A stretch of 64,000 nt of DNA, taken from positions 27,501-91,500 of the forward strand of contig JBAMJV010001332.1 of NCBI GenBank assembly GCA_037951105.1, read 5' to 3'. How positions within the stretch are numbered: the stretch's first letter is position 1; the number at the start of each line of letters is the position of its first letter. The notes under the pieces are model-generated. The model worked only from the letters and a program-made list of their open reading frames with translations, was not told the origin of the DNA and ran no database searches. Origin of the DNA: Echinarachnius parma. Its lineage: Eukaryota > Echinodermata > Echinoidea > Clypeasteroida > Echinarachniidae. Shown in pieces: positions 12,391-22,655 of the stretch. Made by a program: the position numbers and the translations under genes.

Positions 12391-12657
12391 ATACTCGATC
12401 AGTTTAAATATTCCTTTGTATATTGTGTATAATGCAGTGTTATAATTTATAAAGCTTTTTAGCAGATGGATATAACATGACAGATTGTCTTTTGAGCGCG
12501 ACAGTCTGTTGTTCAGCCGATAATAAGTCAAGATGTTGACGAAATAAAAGGACGCTATAGCTGATGTTCTAGCTGATTTTTTTATAAAGATGCATAGTGA
12601 AAAAAAAAATCGAGTCATTGTCGCAATGTATACTTGCGTTGTCTGTTTAATCACCTT

Positions 12658-12825
12658 AAGCCCTCCGCACACAGAGCCGACTCGACCCGATCCGACTGAT
12701 TTTCAGTCGGGCTAGAGTCGGTTTCGCTCAGACGTAACCGATTCAACATGCTGATTCGGCCTCGAATGATCTCCGACTGGCTCTTGACCGGATCGGGTCG
12801 AGTCGGCTCTGTGTGCGGAGGGCTT
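12658..12825. mobile_element. Family G TIR element, copy 1
   Basis: AAGCCCTCCGCACACAGAGC and GCTCTGTGTGCGGAGGGCTT are perfect inverted ends, extended by cgactcgacccgatc/gatcgggtcgagtcg (35 bp perfect). The 168-bp unit is a hairpin with ccgatt.aacatg.tgattcgg in the centre. Confidence 0.88.
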
Positions 12826-12883
12826 TACTCTACTAACCGTGATCTCTCTAGAAAATAATGTCTAGGTAATTATGCACCACCCA

Positions 12884-13302
12884 AATAATGTGATCATGAT
12901 TTTGATTAGATAAAGTTGCGCAAGCACACAACTTTCGGCAAATCACAACTTAAATGCCGATGCAAGGTATACTTTTATGTCTGAAACAATAAGCTTTTCT
13001 GTGTAAAATAAGATATTAATTACGGACAATAAATTCACTATCGCAATGTATAATTGTGTTATTATGTTTTATCTACATACCGTCTGTCAAGATAACGATA
13101 CAACACCAAAAGTGATCATAATGATTGTGATTTTGATTAGATAAAATTGCACAAAGCACATCATTTTTGGCGAATCAAAGTGTAAAACGATGACTATCCA
13201 TACAACACCAAAAGTGATCATAATGATTGTGATTTCGATAAGATAAAATTGCACAAAGCACACCATTTTTGGCGAATCAAAGTGTAAAACGATGACTATC
13301 CA
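12884..13302 (+). repeat. 102-bp tandem duplication plus an older third unit
   Basis: tacaacaccaaaagtgatca at 13099 and 13201 start two nearly identical 102-bp units ending aaaacgatgactatcca. An older relative (gtgatcatgattttgattag at about 12890) precedes them. Confidence 0.85.
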
Positions 13303-13381
13303 AAGTATGCTTGTAAATAATATCTGTATTTATATATGCATTTACATTTTACTGGAATAAAAATGAGCAAAGACAATTATT

Positions 13382-13455
13382 GAGCTTCCCCGGGAATCGA
13401 ACCCGAGACCTCCGGATTGCTAGACTGGTGCTCTTGCCAACTGATCTAGAAAGCT
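13382..13455 (-). other. tRNA-like unit, probably a SINE head or tRNA pseudogene
   Basis: The minus strand folds as a 74-nt cloverleaf: acceptor AGCTTTC/GGAAGCT, D arm GATC..GAGC, loop CTAGCAA (anticodon position AGC, nominally Ala), T arm TCGGG-TTCGATT-CCCGG. Two mismatches in the anticodon stem and one in the D stem argue against a working tRNA. A related but further decayed unit lies at 62937-63016, supporting a dispersed tRNA-derived repeat. Confidence 0.6.
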
Positions 13456-13670
13456 CTAATTGTGGTGGTTGTTTGTCCAGGAAACCTGGTTTTCAATGCT
13501 CGAACTAGTCAGAAACCCAGATTCAGCATGGTCAGCCGCGTTTTGAAATGTGTTTCATATTCATAATTGATTAACATGATCAACTATAGTTGATCAAGGG
13601 AACAAATTAGCATAAAACACAATTCAAAGTGCTGATTAGGTTTTAAACTCACCACTATAGACACATATTC

Positions 13671-13950
13671 AATTCTAACACATTTCTCTAGTTTCGTTTA
13701 ATTCATACGTACGTATTAATTTACAAGAACTTACACATCGATGAAATTTGTCGTTTAAGTGAATATTTTTGTATAATATATGCTAGGCTTGACATCTGGG
13801 TCAGAAGCACAATTCTAACTTATTTTCTCTATTTTCATTTACTTTATACGTACTCGTGTATAAATTTACAAGAACTTACGAATCGATACAAATTTGTCGT
13901 TTAAGTGAATATTTTTGTATAATATATGCTAGGCTTGAGGTCTAGGCGTT
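13671..13950 (+). repeat. 140-bp tandem duplication
   Basis: aattctaacacatttctcta (13671) and aattctaacttattttctct (13811) open two units. They share tttacaagaacttac, atttgtcgtttaagtgaat and tatatgctaggcttga. Confidence 0.85.
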
Positions 13951-14244
13951 GAGGTTGACGTTCGTCGTTGGCCTATAGCTTCGGGAGATTTAGAGAAGGT
14001 AGAGAAGAATAAAATAGAAGCGGGCAAATGGTCGTTATGACGTTTCCATAATTCTCAATGAGCGAATAATCATTGTGTACGGGTGCCGGAGCACGAAGCA
14101 CTTGTCTTCTAGACGGGCACATTTATCACCAGGGATTGTTATGATGCCCCCCCCCCCCCCCCCCCCCCCCCTCCGCCCCTCCCCCTTCCTTTTCCCCTCG
14201 CACATTATTAATCCCCTTTCCTCATCTTTAATACCAGCATGTTA

Positions 14245-14796
14245 AAGGGATAGTTGAGTTTTGGTACAGAGGGCGCTACACTAAATTCTTTTTTTTGTGA
14301 GATAATGAAAAACTGAGTGTCAAATTCGAAAGAGTGTACCATTTTAATGACAGAATAAACTTTATTTGATCAAAATCGGTTCAGAAACGGCCGAATTATC
14401 CATAAACATAACCATTTGTAATAAATGTGGGGCCCTACATTTATTAGAGAATTTTGAACCAGCCGTTAACAAATAAAAAAAAATGCTTCCTCTTTTCCAA
14501 AATTTGCAAAAGAGGTTTTTAAATAGTTGTTGATTATCTCTCTCAAAACATCACATGCACAATATTTGATTTAAAATGGTTGAAACCGATAAGTGTTTAG
14601 AGAGCGCCCTCTTGAGTTTTAACGGCTCTTTTTGAATGATAACATGCTTTTTATTTAGTCATTTGTAGTTTTGTATTCCTTTTGAGCATGGTGGAGTTAT
14701 AACTATTAGTTTGGAAATGTAATGGTGCAGGTTTTGGTTACAAAAATTCAGTTTGACGAAAACTGTACTCTCTTTACCAGAACTCAACTATCCCTT
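14245..14796. mobile_element. Family A TIR element, copy 3
   Basis: AAGGGATAGTTGAGTTTTGG and CCAGAACTCAACTATCCCTT ends with TA flanks. It belongs to the same subfamily as the inner element at 26492 (TTGAGTT ends). A C run of about 25 lies just before it (14146-14171). Confidence 0.85.
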
Positions 14797-15322
14797 TAAA
14801 GGGACAATTTTAAAGGGTCGATAATGGACTTAGTCGCGTATAATACAATGTACTTGATCATATTTTTTAAATTAATTTTTTTAATTACAATCTTTACTTT
14901 CTGAGTGTCATGGTCAACGCAAGTCACAGTTGTCATAAAATAAGTTATAATTATGACAAAGTATATTATAGGCACTTGATTTCGTCGTGTAGACGAAGAG
15001 GGAGTTAGTTATAAATGATTTAACTTGTCAAAAGATACATGACAGGGGGATTCATGTTATTAAAATATGCACTCAGAAAATTATGGTCAGGTGAATATGC
15101 GATTTGTTTTTTCAATTTCTTGCGAGTTCTTACCGTCTTTAGTGTGCTTTATGTAAATAATGTTATCATGCCATTGGAATAAAAAAAAAATACAAGTAGT
15201 TGTTTTTGTCTTCTTCTAAGCGAAGACAGAGCCAGGTGGAAGAATTCATCCCAGTTAAAAATAATGTCTAGAGCTGACCAAACATTTGTCTAACTATCCT
15301 ACTCCATAACCACCCATCGTTC
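14797..15322. other. AT-rich sequence upstream of the exon copies, nothing recognised
   Basis: No ORF, RNA or repeat partner seen; a 5' sim exon could lie here or further left but cannot be picked out by eye. Confidence 0.4.
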
Positions 15323-15573
15323 TGTATTCATAAATACTTAATAAATTACATCATTTTGTCGATCTATTTATATCTCACGCTGTAAACAGTTTATTTCCTT
15401 AATTCTCGTCAGATTTATTGGCGATATCAAAATGCAGGAGAGACAAAAAACGCAGCCCGGACCCGGTGCGGGTTGGAGTATAAGAACGCTTAATTTTTGG
15501 GAGCTGGCGAACCTTTAAGCCAGATCTTGACGCCATAACCAGTTAACCATCCAACCTTCTTGATTACTCGTAC
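15323..15573 (+). pseudogene. Decayed upstream copy of the sim first coding exon and its 5' flank
   Basis: An ATG at 15432 opens atgcaggaga, followed by acgcagcccggacccgg, matching the exon's atgaaggaga and acgcggcccggacacgg. Homology continues (gaacgc, ggagctggcgaac, gacgccataacc, ttactcgtac) to about codon 47 of the exon. It also extends upstream through the splice-acceptor tract (15391-15412) to a shared tgtattcat at 15323. A one-base deletion after about codon 5 and in-frame stops destroy the reading frame, so this is a dead copy. A TIR element (15574-15861) separates it from the real exon. Identity by eye is roughly two thirds. Confidence 0.78.
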
Positions 15574-15861
15574 CAGTGGCGGATCCAAGGGGGGGGGGGG
15601 GGGGTTAGGGGGTTTAAACCCCCCCCCCCCCCCCCCCCCCCCTTGGGCTGCCAAGTGAAAATGTATCAGTGAAAAAAGTGAAAAAAAGTGAAAAAAAATC
15701 ACTTACGGTGGTTCAAAATACCGTAGCAAAAAAAATTTGCCGCTTCGCGGCTCATGGACGATGCTCCGCATCGTCATTGGGTCAAACCCCCCCCTTAGCA
15801 AAATGCTAGATCGTCATTGGGTCAACCCCCCCCCCTTAGCAAAAAGCTAGATCCGCCCCTG
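15574..15861. mobile_element. 288-bp TIR miniature element with 5-bp target duplication
   Basis: Ends are CAGTGGCGGATC and GATCCGCCCCTG (11 of 12 complementary). The sequence CGTAC flanks both sides (15569-15573 and 15862-15866), a clean target-site duplication. Inside are a 16-G run (15589-15604), a 24-C run (about 15619-15642), GTGAAAAAA repeats and a direct duplication of catcgtcattgggtcaa. It encodes nothing and is non-autonomous. It inserted into the decayed exon copy and so is younger than that duplication. Confidence 0.85.
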
Positions 15862-15922
15862 CGTACTATTGTATTCATTGCAATTAACAATGTTATATCT
15901 CTAAACATTATTTCTAACATGT

Positions 15923-15944
15923 TTCTTTCCTTAACTCTTGACAG
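15923..15944 (+). promoter_or_regulatory. Probable splice acceptor just upstream of the sim start codon
   Basis: A pyrimidine-rich run (TTCTTTCCTTAACTCTTG) is followed by ACAG, 16 nt before the ATG. It has the form of a 3' splice site, so the coding exon may begin at 15945 and a non-coding 5' exon would lie further upstream. The same tract is recognisable (18 of 22 bases) before the decayed upstream exon copy at 15391-15412. No 5' exon or promoter could be identified. Confidence 0.6.
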
Positions 15945-15954
15945 AGAGCACTAG

Positions 15955-16188
<234 letters not shown>

Positions 16189-16238
16189 TAATGCAATTCT
16201 GTGTATGTTGGTTCTCGTGTGTTTGAGTGTGTTTAATT

Positions 16239-16323
16239 GCTATAACGACCCCTTTAGATAAGGCCTCCATCATCAGACAGCTAACTACCAGCTACCTGAA
16301 GATGCGTGTGCTGTTCCCTGAAT
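16239..16323 (+). CDS. Partial tandem copy 1 of sim exon: candidate alternative exon (or pseudo-exon)
   Basis: Read in the exon's frame this gives [14 protein letters not shown] then [14 protein letters not shown], covering exon residues 32-58 with one inserted Gln codon. Of 27 aligned codons 14 are identical, 11 differ synonymously and only 2 change the residue (Q36 to P, A54 to V). Val is also what vertebrate SIM1 has at position 54. TTTAG precedes the Asp codon and GTATGTG follows, so 16258-16323 (66 nt) could be spliced as a phase 1-1 cassette. Joined to exon 1 it stays in frame and recreates the Asp codon. A branch-point-like TATAAC lies just upstream. Homology stops near 16239; further upstream the frame has stops, so it is not a full bHLH. 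Whether it is used in transcripts is unknown. Confidence 0.55.
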
Positions 16324-16435
16324 GTATGTGAGTCCGTGCGTCCGTGCGTCCGTGCGTCCGTGCGTGTGTTTGTGTATTATGTTACGTGTATGCAATTATG
16401 TGTGTTTTTGTTTTCGTGTGTATGTTTGTGTGATC

Positions 16436-16505
16436 GTCATAACGATTCGATTAGATTGGGCCTCCATGATCATGATGATGAAGATGCGCGTATTGTTCCC
16501 ATTAG
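16436..16505 (+). pseudogene. Partial tandem copy 2 of sim exon helix 2
   Basis: In frame it reads VITIRLDWASMI then MMMKMRVLFPLG. It shares ataacg, ttagat and MRVLFP with copy 1, so it probably derives from copy 1. Four codons of helix 2 (TTSY region) are missing and several residues are changed. The segment from the Asp codon is 52 nt, 12 fewer than the exon, so phase is kept. It is preceded by ATTAG and followed by GTTTGTG. It is open but more diverged, so decay is the simpler reading. Confidence 0.55.
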
Positions 16506-16614
16506 GTTTGTGAGTTTGTGCGTTCGTACGTGCGTTTTGGATATGTTTTATGTGTTACGTTTGTTCACTTTCAACATAATTCATTTGTTTATTCATGCGT
16601 TTGTGTGATCGTCA

Positions 16615-16678
16615 GAAAGACTTTATCATGAGGCTAACAACTACAGATACCCGAATATGCATGCACTGTTCCCAGAAG
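16615..16678 (+). pseudogene. Partial tandem copy 3 of sim exon helix 2 with intact donor
   Basis: Sequence atcatgaggcta then atgcatgcactgttccc and GAAG before GTATGTG matches the exon's 3' end; the GAAG/GTATGT junction is identical to the real exon. Two compensating one-base indels scramble the first half of the frame, yet the total length is 64 nt, as in the exon, with no stop. Read in exon phase it ends Y-P-N-M-H-A-L-F-P-E. The upstream flank gtttgtgtgatcgtca is shared with copy 2. Confidence 0.55.
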
Positions 16679-16760
16679 GTATGTGAGTCTGTGCGTTCGT
16701 GCGTGTGTTTTCGGATATGTTTGATCTTTATTCAACTACATTTGTGTTTTCTTTATTGTT

Positions 16761-17870
16761 TGTCTGACTTTGCTTTTATTTTTTGTGTGTGCCTGTGTCG
16801 TCATACATATTAATTTATTTTATGTTGCCATTTGCGTCACAAGCTCAGCGATAATCGAGTTTGATTTTGTGAGACATACTTTCATAATTTATGATTTAAA
16901 CCTTTTTAATGTCCATGATAAAGTTGATGACTCATGCAACTTTTCATGCAACTTTGATAACGTATCCATTTCGACCGATACTGCTATACTGCTTTCTATC
17001 TATTTTGTGTATTATATTCTTTTCCCTTTTTAAAGTTTATGAATACAGTACGTGATCTTTCCTGTTTTGAAAACCCGGGTTCTTTTATCCGTGCTTGGCA
17101 GAAGTTTTTTTTTTATGAAATGAAAACTGGCAACACACTTGATTAACAACGTTTGGGTTGCATCCCGAATGATACACGTGTCAATGCACTAGTCAAAGTG
17201 GAATATTATTTCGAATAAGCCACAGGTTCTTAAACTAGACTTACCGTTTTTTTTCTTCCATTTCCAAAAGAACTTGGGCAAAACGAAAATTGGCAAAATA
17301 GTTTTTATTGTATGATAATGAAACAAAATGTATGCAAAAGAAACACTATGGAGATGGTGCGCAAGATAATTGTGCGGGTTTGACCTGTACCTGATGACCA
17401 AGGGTAATAATAAAGCGCTTAGAAACATTGTATTAAGCGCTATATAAATGTAATATATTATTATTATTATTAATATACATTTAAAAAAAGACACAAACAA
17501 TCTGTGGAAGCATCTTCTAAAATCATGCCAGAATAATTTGTATGAATAAGATGATGTAATTGATGAATAAAATTCGATATCGAATGTGAATTTGATTTCT
17601 CTATCATGTCTATATAGGATTATCAAAATCCTTTTGATAATTTATTCACTAAATTTTGTTTTTCGATTGTTCTCTCTCATTTTACTTTCCCGCTACACGA
17701 CATTGTTGTTAAAAATGTTGACGTACCGATCAGCATTAACGTTCACTATTTTTTTCCCTCGAAAATATTGTATTATACATTTACATTGATCATGTTGACG
17801 CTTTATACAAAACCGTTCGATAAAGTACGATTTTGATATAACGTGCATTTTCCGTAGGCCTACAAATCTA
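16761..17870 (+). other. Probable sim intron 1 sequence with a SINE-like tail
   Basis: No PAS-coding exon recognised. At about 17411-17472, aagcgcttagaaacattgta then agcgctatataaatgtaata and (TTA)n resembles the 3' tail of a tRNA-derived SINE. A similar tail (gcgttatataaatcgagtat, then TTA repeats) is at 22513-22558. Confidence 0.45.
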
Positions 17871-18201
17871 TTTTTAGAATTTTCAAATTTGAACTTCATT
17901 TTCCGAAAGAGCATCACAAATAATGTCCAAATACCGAAAATCAATTAAATATGTTAAGTATTGGCTGAGATATGCCCATCTAAATGACTTTTATTTCAAT
18001 AGGCAATCAGTGTTATAATGCTCTGGTTCATAAACTTATGAACCAGAGCACTATAACACTGGTGTCCTATTGACAACAAATTAATTCGGATGGGCATATC
18101 TCAGCCAATACTTAACATATTAAATTAATTTTAGGTATTTATACATTATTTTTGATGCTCTTTCGGGAAATGAAGTTAAAATTTGAAAATTCTAAAAAAA
18201 A
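17871..18201. repeat. Large foldback: two arms of about 163 nt around a 2-nt loop
   Basis: The left arm runs from tttttagaattttcaaattt to ctctggttcataa (ends 18033). The right arm runs from ttatgaaccagag (18036) to aaatttgaaaattctaaaaa. Shared blocks in mirror order are agtgttataatgctctggtt, ttggctgagatatgcccatc, ttaaatatgttaagtatt and gaaagagcatca. The apex (ctctggttcataa/ttatgaaccagag) is a perfect 13-bp stem. A transcript would form a long imperfect hairpin. Confidence 0.88.
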
Positions 18202-18860
18202 ATGTTTAATGACGTCATAGCTTCTGTACTTATTATGTACATTATGAATATAAGCGCGAGTATTTTCGGGACCGGTCGTGAACGGGTTAATTTTTACAAT
18301 ATCAACTCTCGCCTCAATCTAGTACGTTGCATGTACGTACATATCGACCGATCGTATTACGCCAAAATACACCTCAATTATCATCATCATCATCTGCTTC
18401 CGAGTGCGGGGGTCTCTCGGCTGAACATTTCCGGCCGACGCTTCGGCGAGCCGGCGCTCTGTCAATTCGGTAACCCGAGCGCCCATTGCAAATACGTCGA
18501 GTATTCCACTCGCGAGCTAGATGATATTATAATATTTGTGGGGCGCCCTGGTGATAGGAATGTATATATAGACGTTTACACTCATATTTTGGGGGAATTT
18601 CATTGTTTAATTTAATATAATATCTTGCGTAGATCGACCAGCTCTAAAGATGCAACCGCGTTCAATCCATACTAAAAAGTCTATAATTATACAGTTTTTA
18701 AAAAATAAAAAATAATGTAAACTTTCTCAATAATAAATCAGGAATTTGCGGGTTAGGTCACCCCCTTTCTATATTGAAAATGTTATTGTTTCTTTTTTCG
18801 GAACGTTTAAACAGATGTGTCTAGCCCGTTATCAGCGTTTATGTTGTGTTCTTTGTCTAA
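18202..18860. other. Sequence between two repeats; CRE palindrome and one unexplained ORF
   Basis: TGACGTCA at 18210-18217. An open frame over 18202-18615 (137 codons) is CpG-richer around 18400-18510 but has no recognised domain, and its start lies at the edge of the foldback. I see no evidence that it is a gene. Confidence 0.4.
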
Positions 18861-19269
18861 GACCCCGTTTACAGTGAAAAAAAGGCCGGGCCGAGACGCG
18901 TCTCGGCCAGGCCTTTTTTCACTGTAAACGCTCAAAAGGCCAAATGCGGGGCCAAAAGTGGCCGCGCATTTGGCCCCGCTCTGGAGGTAGTCTCGGCCCC
19001 GCTTTTTCTCACTGTAAACGCACGCAGGGCCAAATGTGGTACCAAATTGGGAAAACAATTCATTGCAAATAACGCGCCTTTGTTCTGTGACCCCGTCACG
19101 CCCACAAAATAATGGTTTGTTTACATGCAGAGCGCCACTGCGACAAGATATTGAAAGGGCGGCCGGGCCGAGACCACCACTGTAAACGCAAAAAATTGGG
19201 GGGCCGAGTACCGCAATTTAAGCAGGGCCGAGACGCGTCTCGGCCCGGCCCTGCACTGTAAACGGGGTC
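18861..19269. mobile_element. Family H GC-rich TIR element built of inverted modules
   Basis: GACCCCGTTTACAGTG and CACTGTAAACGGGGTC are perfect 16-bp ends. The perfect 20-bp palindrome ggccgagacgcgtctcggcc occurs twice (18889-18908 and 19226-19245). CACTGTAAACG recurs internally near 18919, 19010 and 19181. The left 63 bp alone is a near-perfect hairpin. No transposase is encoded. Confidence 0.82.
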
Positions 19270-20842
19270 CTTGTTTATATACACTATAGCCTGTACAAGT
19301 TCTAACCTTTAATCTGCTGGTTTTATGTATATATATATAGTTCTATGTTTAGGTGTATTACTTGTCATTTTGTCTCAATAAAGGATCTGCCTTGCCCGAA
19401 AGATCGGCACATTTTTAACTTACATTTGCCTTCATATCGAATAAGCAGATCTCCAAATGTGTCTATTTTTTTTCCATTGTTGTATAACGTGAACATATTT
19501 GTCTAAAACACATTTTTTTCAAAGCGATGATTCAACGCAAGGCGAGACAAGTTAAACGCACCCTTTGACATGTTTGACTGTGCTGTAGGTATGTTTGGGG
19601 TTGAGCGTCGAAAATATTTACGCGTTTGGAGTCAAAACATAATCGTCAGTTAATTGTTTTGCGTTGACATCAGATGTCGCAAAAGTAAAATAATAGTGAC
19701 ATTTGTCTCAGATCTCGAGTTTAACGACACCAAATCTTGCGGTGCATATATTTCTGTTTAGAAAAAAAATAACACTTACATTCGTTTTACCACTTTTGGA
19801 ATACATAATTATTATACATTGAGATAGAGGTAGAATACTATATCATTTCAATTACGAACTCAAGGTATTTATTTTGATTTAAACATTTTAGTCATGATAG
19901 TTGGAACCATACACAGTAATTATAAAGGTGCAGTACCACATGGATATTTTTTTTATAGTGATAGATAGTCAACTGTTACAAATATGAGCTGAAACGGTGA
20001 CTTTGAAAGAATAAAATAAATCTTATTTTATACGATTTCTAACAATGTAACGATATTTCGAACATACTTCGCCCTATGCACAAACTAAATCGTAATTAAA
20101 AACAAATCTTACATACGATTAATCTATTGCCTACGAAAATATGTTGGACCGTATATATATATACATTCTGTACATTGTGATTTTCTGAATATAATTATGT
20201 GTTCATACTTTTCAATATAATTATCTGTATAAGGCAAGGCGCATATTGATGTTTTATACCCTACTTATAACGCCCAAAGGTGTCGCAGAACGATAAATTT
20301 GGGGCATTTTTATAATCCGCGCGAAAATACATTATCATGATCGATGATGACTGCCTGTACGATAATCCCTCTGACGAAGATAATACTAATTCATTTTAAT
20401 AATAATTCTTTTTTTTTTATATAGCGCAATTCCAATTAAAAACAAACTGATCAATGCGCTTTATTACAACCTCTCCAATAACCTACAGCAAAAATAAATA
20501 AATATACGTCTTCAAATTTCTTTTAAAAATATCTAATGTTGGAGACAATCTTAAATCTACTGCCAAGATGAGTCTGCTATAGGTCGAAAGCTAACACCCT
20601 TCCATATCATACTCTCAAGTGATAACACAGGAGTTTTTTTTTTTTTTTTAAAGATAATTTTTCAGCAGTATTTATCTTAAGAATGTCTTGTAAACATGTT
20701 AGAGGAGAACGGAGGCGGCGACAATATTATAATGCGGGTAAAACAATGACCGCGTTGAGGGGGGAAACTGTCGAAGAGGCGAAATATCGATTACACTCCG
20801 GGCCGACCAAAGTCAAATGGCGATTAGCTAGAAAAAAAAGGA

Positions 20843-20874
<32 letters not shown>

Positions 20875-22655
20875 AGAGAATGTTATAGTGAGAGAGAATA
20901 ATGAATAAAACGATCGAATGTAGATTTGACTTAGACATGTTAGAAAAAAGTGATGGTGAAGGGAAGGGATGGGGTATAACATAAATACGGAGAGGAAGGT
21001 ATTCAAAGTGATGGAGTGATCCGGGGGTGGGGGGGGGGGGGGCTTAAGGGTGTAGGGACACGAATGGGGGAAAATAAGTCACACATAATTATCATACATC
21101 AACACAAGTGTCCTTACAATGCTAGAAATGTAATTTAGTATGTTTTGTTTTGTCAAGTTTGAATAATAATAATAATACTAGTGCGTAGATAATAATTATA
21201 TGAATATACTCTACTGTGCTTTACATAACAAAACAATAGCTGAATAAGAAGATCTTGGTGATGGATGGTGGTTGGAGGGGGGGGGGGGGGTGGTAAAGCC
21301 AGGATGGGGGAGGGTTGAGGGTACGCACAATAATACGTCACATAAAGGAGTGGTAGGGCTGGCCGGGGTCCATACATCTACATGATCTACTTACTTATTA
21401 CACCCAACTCCCTTCCTACATTATTTTCTCGTAGAAACGGAAGATGGAAGAGCAACGATTTTTTTCCCCTCTCCCCAATCCACTCTGCTTCGAAATATCG
21501 CTCCTGAATAAAATCGATATCGGGATATATATTCGCCGCCTTTTGCAGCGCGAAAGCCCATGGGCCCGACACCGCCCGCAGTATCGTGTTATCACTCGAC
21601 TTTTTTAAAGTGAGGGATAATGCGGATCATCTTTGCTAATTGATGTCGTTTGATGTCGTTTGGACCTCTTCATCAAAATGAATAATAATGCTCCTGTTTG
21701 CTATTCCCCCGGGCAAATATGGGTCTAACAGGCTCACTTCTTCTGATGATACCCTATTTAACGTTTAAGTTTTCAGCGATCTGATCATTTTCTAGTAAAT
21801 ATTTTGGTGTTTCCTATAATCTGCATGCACTTGCGTTTCTATGATCATAACGGGCAAAATTACGAGGCATATGAATATCGAAAATTAACTTCGAGCGTTT
21901 TCATTCCTTTGCTGCTGTGCTTTCCTTTGTTTCAGGCAAGCAGGAGTGTATTTAGCACTGTTATTTGTACGATTATTAAAGGGAATTTTTCAAACATGTT
22001 TTGTGGCGATGATTATAAAACGTAGCGCCCTTATTATAGGGTCAGTCAATGCCCTTAGCTCTTTAGCAAAATTGAATAAACACACATTATATATTTAATT
22101 GTCCATCAAAAACATAATAACCATAAGAATCTTACATGTATAACAATCTAAAATGACAGCAACCTTCTATGACTGCAAGAGGAATTACATAAACGCAAAA
22201 GAAACAACATAAAACTTGTTTATTTTTTTTAATGCTAATGCCTCACGTTTTAGCACCTCGTCCCCTTAACTTACACCGCTTACGTGATTATAAGACAATA
22301 CTCAGCATGATCATGTCAACAAACAACATCCCGGTACCATTATCACCATGGAAACCAGACAATTGCCTGTCGCGTCTCGAAAGATTCGGGCAAGATGGGT
22401 CACATGATCGTGATAATTGTTTTTTTTATTTTTTATTTCTTAAAGAAGTCAAAGTCATGGTCTTGTACATGACGACTTTGCAATTATGATCAGAGATGAT
22501 TATCAATCATATTAGGCGTTATATAAATCGAGTATTATTATTACTATTATTATTATCTTGTGTGTGTGTGTTTGTTTGTGGTTGTAATTTGTGTCTCACC
22601 CCCAGTCTTTCCCTCCTCTCTCCTCTTCCCCTCTCCCCTCCCTCCCTATAATAAT
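19270..22655. other. 3.4-kb stretch, no gene; low-complexity patches
   Basis: Features seen are a GAAA/GAAAG microsatellite (about 20831-20876), G runs near 21026-21042 and 21277-21290, and tatagcgcaattccaatta with gatcaatgcgctttattaca at 20419-20464, which looks like an imperfect terminal hairpin. ORFs here are charged or proline-rich by composition. Confidence 0.45.

Noticed and set aside
13382..13455. Functional tRNA-Ala(AGC)
   Set aside because: Mismatches in the anticodon and D stems and a body unlike normal tRNA-Ala; listed instead as a tRNA-like repeat unit.
16306..16608. 100-codon ORF across the sim copy array
   Set aside because: It reads the GTGCGTCC-type intronic repeat and copy 2 in a frame different from the exon's, so it is a shadow.
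18202..18615. 137-codon ORF after the foldback
   Set aside because: Its first residues come from the edge of the foldback repeat and the rest has no recognisable domain.
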